A stretch of 64,000 bases of DNA from NCBI RefSeq assembly GCF_003072065.1, contig NZ_QCYG01000005.1:186001-250000 (forward strand), read 5' to 3'. Each line of letters opens with the position of its first letter. Positions within the stretch are counted from its first letter, which is position 1. This DNA is from Thalassorhabdomicrobium marinisediminis. Its GTDB lineage: Bacteria; Pseudomonadota; Alphaproteobacteria; Rhodobacterales; Rhodobacteraceae. The notes beneath the pieces are model-generated. The model ran no database searches. It was not told where the DNA came from and saw nothing but the letters and a program-made list of their open reading frames with translations. A program made the position numbers and the translations under genes. Positions 1 to 7,258 of the stretch are shown in pieces.

Positions 1-443
1 CCGAGGCGGCGCTGTATCTGCCCGGCGGCCTGATCGTGCTGAACCGCGACCTGATCGAGGACACCGAAGACCCGGCGGTGGTCGCGGGCCATCTGATCGC
101 CGCCCGCGCCCAAGCCCATGAGGAAGACCCGCTGGCGGCGCTGCTGCGCGACAGCGGGTTTGGCACCACGTTTACGTTGCTCACCACCGGCGAGATCGGC
201 AGCGAGACCTTGCGCGCCTACGCCGAAGGGCTCCTCGCCGATCCGCCGCCCGCCCCGGTCGACGAGACGATGATCGATCTGTTCGACGCCGCGCGGCTGC
301 CAAGTTCGCCCTACGCCTATGCGCTCGACGTCACCGGAGAGGCGACGCTGGGCCTGATCGAGAGCGACCCGATGCAGGGGCAAGAGGTGCCGCCGCTTCT
401 GAGCGATGCGGAGTGGATCAGCCTGCAGGGGATTTGCAGCTAG
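1..443 (+). CDS. C-terminal part of a degenerate M48-like protein (5' end outside window)
   Basis: An open frame enters from the left edge (first full codon at position 3) and ends with TAG at 441-443; about 146 residues are visible. The start (LPGGLIVLNRDLIE...) looks like the segment just before the zinc site of M48 peptidases, where a strand and 'GG.I.v...L' precede the HExxH helix. Here the helix reads VVAGHLIAARAQAH: a histidine is present but the glutamate of HExxH is not. The later TTGEIGSETLRAYAEGLL also follows the M48 pattern. I infer an inactive or divergent M48-fold protein; another protein family is possible because the N-terminus is not in the window. Confidence 0.55.
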   Translation, partial: EAALYLPGGLIVLNRDLIEDTEDPAVVAGHLIAARAQAHEEDPLAALLRDSGFGTTFTLLTTGEIGSETLRAYAEGLLADPPPAPVDETMIDLFDAARLPSSPYAYALDVTGEATLGLIESDPMQGQEVPPLLSDAEWISLQGICS

Positions 444-465
444 GCCCCGCGGGGCCCGCGCACAG

Positions 466-504
466 CAAAAGGGCCGCGCCGGTGTCCCGCGCGGCCCTGT
501 TTTC
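466..504. terminator. Bidirectional intrinsic terminator
   Basis: A 10-bp perfect stem (470-479 with 489-498) has a 9-nt loop, an A-run on the left and GTTTT on the right. It separates the convergent 1-443 gene and the SPOR-domain gene and can serve both. Confidence 0.8.
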
Positions 505-523
505 GTGTTGTCGTTATGCGGTG

Positions 524-2176
524 TTATCGGCGGGTGAACGCCCCCGGAAACCCGGCGTTACGGGCTGCGCCAAGGGCAGATTGCAGCGCGCCCTCGGACG
601 AGAACGGCCCAGCCAGCACCAGCCGCAACTGTTGCCCGTTCTGGTCAAAGACGCCGATCCGCATGGGCAGACCCCGCGCGCGCAGGCTTTGCGCCACGGA
701 TTGCGCGTGGTTGCGGCTTTGGAAGGTGCCGATCTGCACATAACGGTGGCCGCTGATCTGCTCGGCCTGGGGCCGGGGCGCGGCGCTGCGGGTGGACAGG
801 CGCGCGGTCGTGGTCCGGGGCTGCGCCGCCGGAGCGGGGGCCGTGGCATAGGTCGTGGTCGCCGTGTAGCTGGGCTGCACGGAGGTGGCGGGCAAGCCGC
901 GCTGGGTGTTCAACCGCCCGTCGCCCCAGACGCGGGCATAGCCGTCGGGCACCCCGGGAGCCGCGGCATAGTGGGTGGGGTTCGAATAGGGCGGCGGCGC
1001 GGTGTTGACGATGTCCGCAAGAACGCCGCGCCGGGGGCTCGTGACGGTCGCCCGCGTGGTCGTCGCGGGGGCCGTGCGTTGGGCGGCAACCACGCGGATC
1101 GTCGGATTGCCCTGGGCGTCGCGGAAGGTGTCGCGGCAGACCGTCGACGCGCCACTTGGCACCGCCACCGTCCCGACCGGACACTGCGGAGCCAGCCGGG
1201 TGTTCATGTTCGGCACGAAGGTTGAGCCGGGCGCCGCATCCAGCGGGTTGGAATAGCCGCCCTGCCCCGCCCGTGCGAGGACCGGACCGGTGCTGCCGGG
1301 GGCCCAGTCCAACGGGTTGGAATAGCCCTGACGCGGCGCCGCGGGCGTGGGGGCGGCTTGCGCGATGGTTGGGGCGGCCACAGGCGTGCCGGGGCAGACC
1401 AGCGGCTGGCCGGTGCTGACGATCACGTAACGCTGGTTGGTCGCGGCCATGGCGGCGCAGGCCTGGGTGCGGGTCATGCGCACCGTGCGCGGGCCGGTGG
1501 GCGTGGCGACCGGAGGTGCGGCCACCACGGGCGGCGCGACGTTTGCCACCACGGGTGCCGGCGCCGTGCCGCCGCAGTCGATGGGCTGCCCGCTGCGCTG
1601 GCCGATGAAGTTGGGCTGAACGCCCGTGCGCCCGGCGCAGGCTTCCGCGCGGGTGATGACGCGCGGCTCGGGCGCGGGGGCGGGCGTTGTGATCACACGG
1701 GGTGAGGGGCGCGCCACAGCGACCGGCACAGGTGCAGGCTCGGGCTGGCGCACCGTAGCGGGGGCCGGCGCAGGTGTGGGGGTCGGGTTTGCCGCGATGA
1801 CCGGCGCGGGGCTGGGCGTGGGTGCGGGTTGCTGCGCGGGCTCGGGTGCAGGGCGCGGCGCGGGGTCAACCGGCGCGCGCGGTGCGGGCGCGGCGGCCCC
1901 TGCGATCCGCGTGGGCTGGAAACCACACAGCTGGCGCCGTTCCCGCGTCACACGGGGCACCCAGTTCGTCTGGCCCCCGATCCCGGCGCGCACGAAAACG
2001 CAGCCCTTGCTGTCGATATACTGGTTGGCGGTGTAGGACGACGGCGGCACCTCGGCCGGACCGCCCGCGCCGCGCAGCGACTGCGCGGCGACGCCGGTTG
2101 CCGCCCCGGTTGCCAAAAGACCCACCGTCAGCGCCATCGTTGAAAGAACGCTGCCTTTGAAACCTGAAAATGCCAT
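524..2176 (-). CDS. SPOR-domain envelope protein with Pro/Ala-rich linker
   Basis: Protein of 550 residues if started at the ATG at 2176, which is preceded by a purine-rich GTGGGGGC site; a longer frame to 2215 exists but would put non-signal residues before the signal peptide. Residues 1 to about 32 form a signal peptide (MAFSGFKGSVLSTMALTVGL...). Two related modules with paired cysteines (around ACAGRTGVQPNFIGQRSG and ACAAMAATNQRYVIVSTG) sit in long Pro/Ala linkers. The last 75 residues are a SPOR domain (RYVQIGTFQSRNHAQSVAQS...), a peptidoglycan-binding fold that recognises denuded glycan strands at division sites. The role in envelope or division biology is inferred from SPOR. The gene stands alone with a terminator behind it. 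Confidence 0.85.
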   Translation of the reverse strand: MAFSGFKGSVLSTMALTVGLLATGAATGVAAQSLRGAGGPAEVPPSSYTANQYIDSKGCVFVRAGIGGQTNWVPRVTRERRQLCGFQPTRIAGAAAPAPRAPVDPAPRPAPEPAQQPAPTPSPAPVIAANPTPTPAPAPATVRQPEPAPVPVAVARPSPRVITTPAPAPEPRVITRAEACAGRTGVQPNFIGQRSGQPIDCGGTAPAPVVANVAPPVVAAPPVATPTGPRTVRMTRTQACAAMAATNQRYVIVSTGQPLVCPGTPVAAPTIAQAAPTPAAPRQGYSNPLDWAPGSTGPVLARAGQGGYSNPLDAAPGSTFVPNMNTRLAPQCPVGTVAVPSGASTVCRDTFRDAQGNPTIRVVAAQRTAPATTTRATVTSPRRGVLADIVNTAPPPYSNPTHYAAAPGVPDGYARVWGDGRLNTQRGLPATSVQPSYTATTTYATAPAPAAQPRTTTARLSTRSAAPRPQAEQISGHRYVQIGTFQSRNHAQSVAQSLRARGLPMRIGVFDQNGQQLRLVLAGPFSSEGALQSALGAARNAGFPGAFTRR

Positions 2177-2184
2177 TGGTGCCC

Positions 2185-2200
2185 CCACAATATATTGTGG
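2185..2200. promoter_or_regulatory. Perfect 16-bp palindrome upstream of the SPOR gene
   Basis: CCACAATATATTGTGG is fully self-complementary and ends 8 bp before the ATG of the SPOR-domain gene. It lies in the 5' leader/promoter region and looks like a dimeric repressor operator, though its right end also overlaps the ribosome-binding site. No regulator can be named from the sequence. Confidence 0.4.
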
Positions 2201-2244
2201 AAGAATGCCCAACAATGACTAATAAGTAAAGAAATTGTTGCCCG

Positions 2245-2883
2245 TTATTTGGTGCCAAACATGCGGTCACCCGCATCCCCCAGCCCCGGCACGATATAGC
2301 CCCGCTCGTCCAGCCCGCGGTCCACGGCGGCGGTGACGATGGGCACATCGGGGTGCGCGGCCTTCATGGTGGCGATCCCCTCGGGCGAGGCGAGCAGACA
2401 CAGGAAACGGATGTCCTTGGCCCCCGCCTTCTTGAGCAGATCGATCGCCGCGACAGAGGAGTTGCCGGTGGCCAGCATCGGATCGACCGCGATCACCAGC
2501 CGTTCGTCCATATGCTCGGGCACCTTGAAATAATACTGCACCGGCTGCAGCGTCTCTTCGTCGCGATACATCCCCACGAAGCCGATCCGCGCCGAGGGGA
2601 TAAGCTCGGTCATGCCGTCCAGCAAGCCGTTCCCCGCCCGCAGGATCGAGATCAGCGCCAGCTTGCGGCCCTTGAGCGTGGGCGCGTCCATCGGCTCCAT
2701 CGGGGTGTCGATGCGCTTGGTGGTCGTGGGCAGTTCGCGCGTCACCTCATAGGCGAGAAGTTGGCTGATCTCGCGCAGGAGCTGCCGGAACACCGCCGTC
2801 GACGTCCTCTTGTCGCGCATGATGGTCAGTTTGTGCTGCACCAGCGGGTGCGTGACATGGGTGAGGTGCGGCAGGTCGGTCAT
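2245..2883 (-). CDS. upp: Uracil phosphoribosyltransferase
   Basis: 212 residues, normal for the family. It converts uracil plus PRPP to UMP in pyrimidine salvage in the cytoplasm. The PRPP loop [11 protein letters not shown] lies at about residues 133-143 and the uracil-binding region [13 protein letters not shown] at 195-207; both are intact. It is the last gene of a five-gene minus-strand operon (cdd-deoA-deoB-add-upp), and its ATG overlaps the stop of add by 4 nt, which implies translational coupling. Uracil released by thymidine/uridine phosphorolysis and cytidine deamination upstream in the pathway is recaptured here. Confidence 0.97.
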   Translation of the reverse strand: MTDLPHLTHVTHPLVQHKLTIMRDKRTSTAVFRQLLREISQLLAYEVTRELPTTTKRIDTPMEPMDAPTLKGRKLALISILRAGNGLLDGMTELIPSARIGFVGMYRDEETLQPVQYYFKVPEHMDERLVIAVDPMLATGNSSVAAIDLLKKAGAKDIRFLCLLASPEGIATMKAAHPDVPIVTAAVDRGLDERGYIVPGLGDAGDRMFGTK

Positions 2884-3866
2884 GCGATGTCCAGTCGTTT
2901 GGCGATGGTTTGGCGGGTGGCGTCGTCGCAGAAGGCGGCGGCAAGGGCGGTGCGGTTGACCTCGTCGAAGTCGGGCTTGGTCCAGCCGAAGGTCTTGTTC
3001 AACATCTCGTATTCGCGGGTCATGGTGGTGCCGAAGAAGGGTGGATCGTCGGTCGAGACGGTGACCTTCACGCCCGCGTCGCGCAGCTTCTGGATCGGGT
3101 GGCTTTCCCAGCTATCGACGGCGCCTAGGAATACGTTGGAGCCGGGGCAAACCTCAAGCGTGACGCCGCTGTCGGCGAGGCGCTGGACCAAAGCGGGATC
3201 GTCAATCGCGCCGATGCCGTGGCCGATGCGGTCCACCTTGAGGTGGTCGAGCGTCTCTTGCACCATCGAGGGGCCGCCCCATTCGCCCGCGTGACAGTGC
3301 AGCGGCATGCCCGCTTCACGCGCCTGATCGAAAAGATAGCTGTAATCGGCGGGCCGGCCGACCATCTCACCGCCTGCCATGCCGAAGCCGCGCACGAAGC
3401 CGCCGAAGGTCTCGACCCCGCAATGGGCCGCAGGCTTGCCGGCTTCCGGGCCGAAATGCCGGATCACGGTGACGATGCCGCGCAGGGTGATGCCCAGATC
3501 GCGGTCGGCTTCGGCTGCGGCTTCTTCCATGGCGGCAAGGTATTCGCGCCACGCGCCCAGATCGCCGCCGCCGCAGAAGTCAGGGCTGATGAAGGTTTCC
3601 TGATAGACCACCCCGTGGCTTGCGCTTTCCTCGAGCACGGCCTTGGTCAGGCGGTAGAAATCCTGCGGGCCTTGCAGGGTGGTGCAGGCAGCCTCATAAA
3701 CCTCAAGGAAGTGGTCGAAATCACGGTAGGCATAGGTGCCGTCGGCGTTGAAGATGCCGCTCAGGTCAAGGCCCTTTTCCTTGGCCAGCATGCGGATGAA
3801 CTCCGGCGGGGCGCAGCCTTCGAGGTGGGTGTGCAGTTCGACCTTCGGCATGTCCTGAAAATTCAT
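2880..3866 (-). CDS. add: Adenosine deaminase
   Basis: 328 residues, typical of bacterial adenosine deaminases. Zinc and catalytic motifs are visible: the N-terminal HTHLEG (His12, His14), the HCHAGE segment carrying the third ligand and catalytic Glu, and STDDPP near the C-terminus with the aspartates. It deaminates adenosine/deoxyadenosine to (deoxy)inosine. It overlaps deoB by 4 nt at its start and upp by 4 nt at its end, so it is translated as part of the nucleoside salvage operon. An adenine-deaminase specificity within the same family cannot be fully excluded, but the nucleoside operon favours adenosine. Confidence 0.92.
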   Translation of the reverse strand: MNFQDMPKVELHTHLEGCAPPEFIRMLAKEKGLDLSGIFNADGTYAYRDFDHFLEVYEAACTTLQGPQDFYRLTKAVLEESASHGVVYQETFISPDFCGGGDLGAWREYLAAMEEAAAEADRDLGITLRGIVTVIRHFGPEAGKPAAHCGVETFGGFVRGFGMAGGEMVGRPADYSYLFDQAREAGMPLHCHAGEWGGPSMVQETLDHLKVDRIGHGIGAIDDPALVQRLADSGVTLEVCPGSNVFLGAVDSWESHPIQKLRDAGVKVTVSTDDPPFFGTTMTREYEMLNKTFGWTKPDFDEVNRTALAAAFCDDATRQTIAKRLDIA

Positions 3867-5101
3867 AGAAAGCTCTTTCCCGTGCCCTGTGACGGCACGC
3901 CCAAATAATCCGCAATCGAGGCCCCGACATCGACAAAGGCCACCTGCCCCAGATCGCGGGGTCCAATCCCGTGGATCAGCACCGGCACCCGTTCGCGGGT
4001 GTGGTCGCCGCCGATCCAGGTGGGGTCATTGCCATGATCGGCGGTGACGCACAACAGGTCGCCGTCGCGCAGTTTTGGCAGCAGCGCCCCTAACGCCGCG
4101 TCAAACCACTCCAGATGCCGCGCATAGCCCGAGACGTCGCGGCGGTGGCCATACTGGCTGTCGAACTCGACGAAATTGGCAAAGACCAGCCCGCCGTCCG
4201 GCGCCGCGTCGATGAGGTCGGACAGATGCCCCATAAGCGCCTCGTCCGAGCCTTTGCGCACCTCGTCGATGCCGCGCATGGAGAAGATGTCGCCGATCTT
4301 GCCGATGGCCTGCACCGCGCGGCCCGCGTCATGGACCCAGTCGCACAAGGTGGGCGACGGGGGCGCGATGGCGTAATCCTTGCGGTTCTGGGTGCGCTGG
4401 AACGCGCCGGGCTCGCCCAGAAACGGGCGCGCGATCACCCGGCCCACCTTCATCTCGTGCAGCATTGGCGCGAGGTCTTTGCAAAGCTGAAGCAACCGGT
4501 CGAGGCCGAAATGCTCTTCATGGGCGGCGATTTGCAGCACGCTGTCCACGGAGGTGTAGCAGATCGGCCAGCCGGTGCGGATGTGCTCTTCGCCGAAATC
4601 GTCGATCACCTGCGTGCCGCTGGCGTGGGAATTGGCAAGGATGCCTTGCGTTCCGGCCAGCGCGCAAATGCGGTCGGTGACGTGCTGGGGAAAGGCGGGC
4701 TGCGTGTCGGGGAAGGTCGTCCAGTCCCAGGGCACGGGGACGCCCGCAAGCTCCCAATGGCCCGAGGGGGTGTCCTTGCCCATGCTGACCTCGTTGGCCG
4801 CCGCGAAGGCCCCGGTGGGCGCGGGCCAATTTAGATCGAGACCGGTGGCGAGCGTCATTGCCGCCCCTGCCCCCATGGCGTTGAGCGTGGGGATCTGAAG
4901 CGGGCCGGAGCGCCCCTCTTCCGCCTCACCGGCCGCACAGGCCTGCGCAATATGGCCCAGCGTGTTCGCTCCGGTATCGGGCACATCGCCGTTGAAGAAC
5001 TGGTCGGCGTCCGTGGCCCCGCCGATGCCGACGCTGTCGATCACGATAAGAAAGGCGCGTTTGCCGGTCGGCGTTCTGGTCTGGGGTGCGGGTTCGGTCA
5101 T
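3863..5101 (-). CDS. deoB: Phosphopentomutase
   Basis: 412 residues, close to the family norm. It interconverts (deoxy)ribose 1-phosphate and 5-phosphate, the step after nucleoside phosphorolysis. Alkaline-phosphatase-superfamily metal motifs are present: IDSVGIGGATDA near the N-terminus and VTADHGNDPTW followed by GGDHTRE near the C-terminus. It sits between deoA and add with 4-nt overlaps on both sides, so product transfer and expression are coupled with thymidine phosphorylase. Confidence 0.96.
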   Translation of the reverse strand: MTEPAPQTRTPTGKRAFLIVIDSVGIGGATDADQFFNGDVPDTGANTLGHIAQACAAGEAEEGRSGPLQIPTLNAMGAGAAMTLATGLDLNWPAPTGAFAAANEVSMGKDTPSGHWELAGVPVPWDWTTFPDTQPAFPQHVTDRICALAGTQGILANSHASGTQVIDDFGEEHIRTGWPICYTSVDSVLQIAAHEEHFGLDRLLQLCKDLAPMLHEMKVGRVIARPFLGEPGAFQRTQNRKDYAIAPPSPTLCDWVHDAGRAVQAIGKIGDIFSMRGIDEVRKGSDEALMGHLSDLIDAAPDGGLVFANFVEFDSQYGHRRDVSGYARHLEWFDAALGALLPKLRDGDLLCVTADHGNDPTWIGGDHTRERVPVLIHGIGPRDLGQVAFVDVGASIADYLGVPSQGTGKSFL

Positions 5102-6402
5102 GGGTCGATCCGATCATGAATAAGGTCAGGAGTTGGCGCGGCGGGGCCGATGGTGATGGCACCCTGCACGGCGCGAATGGCGGCCTCGGCTGCTGTGTCG
5201 TTGGCGGCGTGAACAGTGCAGAGCGCGTCGCCCACGGACACGTTCCGGCCCAGCTCGGCCACGTCGGAGAGGCCCACGGCGGGATTGATCCGGTCGCTTT
5301 CCACCCGCCGCCCGCCGCCCAGCGCCACCACGGCGAGGCCCAGCGCCTCTCCGTCGATGGCGGCGACGGTGCCCGAGGTGGGCGCGGGCACGTCGCGCTG
5401 CACGGGCGCTTGGGGCAATTGGGTGGTCCAGTCGTCGCTGATGTCGCGCGGGCCGCCCATGGCGCGGACCATGGCGGCGAAGCGCTCCATCGCGGCGCCC
5501 GAGGTGATCGCCGTGGTGATGCGGGCTGTCGCTGCGTCTTCCGGCGTGCCGCCCAGCGCCATGATGCGCGCGCAGAGTGCGACGGTCAGATCGTGCAAAC
5601 GGGGCGCGGCGGCGCGGTTGCCCGAGAGCACGTCAAGGCAGGTCGCCACCTCAAGCGCGTTGCCAAGGCTGGGGGCGAGCGGCTGGTTCATGTCGGTGAT
5701 CAGCGCCGCCGTGGGCGTGCCCGCGCCATTCGCGGTCGAGGTCAGCGCGGCGGCGAGTGCCCGCGCCTCATCAGGGGTTTTCATGAACGCACCGCTGCCA
5801 GCTTTGACGTCCAGCACCATCCCCTCAAGCCCGGCGGCGAGTTTCTTGGACAGGATCGAGGCGCAGATCAGATCGACGCTGTCCACCGTGGCGGTCACAT
5901 CGCGCACCGCGTAAAGACGTTTGTCGGCGGGGGCGATGTCGCCGGTGGCGCTGACGATGGCACAGCCGACCTCGCGCGTGATCTGGCGGAAGGCATCCGC
6001 GCTTACCCCCGTATCAAGGCCGGGGATGCTTTCGAGTTTGTCGAGCGTGCCGCCGGTGTGCCCCAGCCCCCGCCCCGACACCATGGGCACGTAAACGTCA
6101 CAGGCCGCAAGCGCAGGCGCGAGGATCAATGAGACCGGATCCCCCACCCCGCCGGTGGAATGTTTGTCGAGCACCGGACCGGGCAGATCCCATGACAACA
6201 CCTCACCGCTGTCGCGCATGCCCAGCGTGAGGGCGACGCGGCCCTCCTCGCTCAGCCCGTTCAGGCAGACCGCCATGGCAAAGGCCCCCGCTTGCGCGTC
6301 CGACACCGCGCCCGAGGCGAGACCGGCGCAGAAATGGGCGAGGTCTTCGGCCGCCGGCGTGCCACCCTGCCGCACGGTGGCGATGATCGCGCGGGCGTCC
6401 AT
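5098..6402 (-). CDS. deoA: Thymidine phosphorylase
   Basis: 434 residues. It splits thymidine (and deoxyuridine) with phosphate to the base and deoxyribose 1-phosphate. The glycosyltransferase family 3 signature region LDKHSTGGVGD and the following GRGLGHTGGTLDKLESIPG are intact. It begins only 3 nt after the cdd stop codon and overlaps deoB by 4 nt. The gene order deaminase - phosphorylase - mutase matches the flow of pyrimidine deoxynucleoside breakdown. Confidence 0.95.
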   Translation of the reverse strand: MDARAIIATVRQGGTPAAEDLAHFCAGLASGAVSDAQAGAFAMAVCLNGLSEEGRVALTLGMRDSGEVLSWDLPGPVLDKHSTGGVGDPVSLILAPALAACDVYVPMVSGRGLGHTGGTLDKLESIPGLDTGVSADAFRQITREVGCAIVSATGDIAPADKRLYAVRDVTATVDSVDLICASILSKKLAAGLEGMVLDVKAGSGAFMKTPDEARALAAALTSTANGAGTPTAALITDMNQPLAPSLGNALEVATCLDVLSGNRAAAPRLHDLTVALCARIMALGGTPEDAATARITTAITSGAAMERFAAMVRAMGGPRDISDDWTTQLPQAPVQRDVPAPTSGTVAAIDGEALGLAVVALGGGRRVESDRINPAVGLSDVAELGRNVSVGDALCTVHAANDTAAEAAIRAVQGAITIGPAAPTPDLIHDRIDP

Positions 6403-6405
6403 GGC

Positions 6406-6798
6406 TTAGCTGTTCGCCATGTGGTCGGCGGTGAAACGTCCGGGCAGAAGCTCGGCCACGGTCATGGATTTTGTGGTGCCGTCCATGGTGGACATGGTGA
6501 CAACCACGTCGGCCTTGGCAAATTCGGCGATCTTCTGGCGGCACCCGCCGCAGGGCGGCACGGGGGCCGGCGCATCGGCGATGACGGCGATTTCCGCGAT
6601 CTCACGCGCACCGGCGGCGCACATGGCGGCGATGGCGCCCGCTTCGGCGCAGGTGCCCTCGGGATAGGCCACGTTTTCCACGTTGCTGCCAGCATAGACC
6701 GTGCCGTCCGGTGTGCGCAGGGCCGCGCCGACCTTGAAGTTGGAATAGGGCGCATAGGCGTTTTCGCGTACCGCGCGGGCGTCATCTAGCAAAGTCAT
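6406..6798 (-). CDS. cdd: Cytidine deaminase (small homotetrameric type)
   Basis: 130 residues from the ATG at 6798, which has a good AGGAG site 6 nt upstream; the open frame runs longer but without homology. Zinc motif CAEAGA (Cys50, Glu52) and PCGGC (Cys83, Cys86) define the three-cysteine, short-chain class. It deaminates cytidine and deoxycytidine. It is the first gene of the salvage operon; the promoter should lie in the 108 bp between it and the divergent DUF3072 gene. Confidence 0.95.
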   Translation of the reverse strand: MTLLDDARAVRENAYAPYSNFKVGAALRTPDGTVYAGSNVENVAYPEGTCAEAGAIAAMCAAGAREIAEIAVIADAPAPVPPCGGCRQKIAEFAKADVVVTMSTMDGTTKSMTVAELLPGRFTADHMANS

Positions 6799-6906
6799 GG
6801 CAGCTCCTGTCTTTCGCGCAAGTTTGGCGGGCACGGTCCCGATGTGCAAGAGGAACCCCGACCGGTGCCCATGCGTTTTACCCTTAACCACGAAAGGAGA
6901 GCACCC

Positions 6907-7101
6907 ATGATGGCACCGATCAAAGTGGTCGCCGGCAAGGAAGAGCGCCTGATGGGCGCCGACGACGGCGAACCGATGACAGAAGAGCAGGCCGTGCGCC
7001 TGCGGGTCCTGTGCGAACAGCAGGATCTTGAATTCGACGGCAATCTGACCCGCGCAGAGGCCGAGGCCCGCATCCACGCGCTGGAAGAGGCGCAAGACTG
7101 A
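6907..7101 (+). CDS. DUF3072 family small protein
   Basis: 64 residues from the ATG at 6907, preceded by AAAGGAGAG. The C-terminal half (PMTEEQAVRLRVLCEQQDLE and ...LTRAEAEARIHALEE) has the helical pattern of DUF3072 proteins. Function is unknown. It is divergent from cdd and followed by a terminator-like hairpin, so it is probably monocistronic. An upstream in-frame extension to 6844 lacks a ribosome-binding site. Confidence 0.8.
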   Translation: MMAPIKVVAGKEERLMGADDGEPMTEEQAVRLRVLCEQQDLEFDGNLTRAEAEARIHALEEAQD

Positions 7102-7103
7102 CC

Positions 7104-7143
7104 GCGCGGAAGGGGGGGCGCGTCGTGCCCCTCCGCGCCTTTC
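7104..7143 (+). terminator. Terminator-like hairpin behind the DUF3072 gene
   Basis: Stem GCGCGG/CCGCGC (7104-7109, 7133-7138) continues after a bulged A into AGGGG/CCCCT, and is followed by CTTTC. The T-tract is short, so efficiency is uncertain. Confidence 0.5.
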
Positions 7144-7207
7144 GGATTTGCAAGAGACAGTGTCTTGCCCTTATGACAGGGAAGACCCTTTCTTTGCGGC
7201 CGGCGGA

Positions 7208-7225
7208 TAGTTTAATGTTAAACTA
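7208..7225. promoter_or_regulatory. Inverted repeat operator candidate before malic enzyme
   Basis: TAGTTTAATGTTAAACTA has 8-bp arms around a 2-nt centre and lies 33 bp before the maeB start codon, in an AT-rich patch of an otherwise GC-rich region. A loose -35 (TTGCGG at 7194-7199) would place the -10 inside the palindrome, so binding there would repress. The symmetric TTTAA..TTAAA form resembles MarR-type sites, but no regulator is encoded nearby. Confidence 0.5.
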
Positions 7226-7258
7226 ATTTCCCCCGAGCCCCCAATTCATGGTGATCCG

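Noticed and set aside
413-1225. Long plus-strand open frame opposite the SPOR gene
   Set aside because: It is antisense to a clearly coding frame, rich in Arg/Gly/Ala as expected for shadows of GC-rich genes, and has no recognisable domain.
4115-5101. Plus-strand frames opposite deoB
   Set aside because: Antisense shadows of an intact phosphopentomutase gene with low-complexity Arg/His content.
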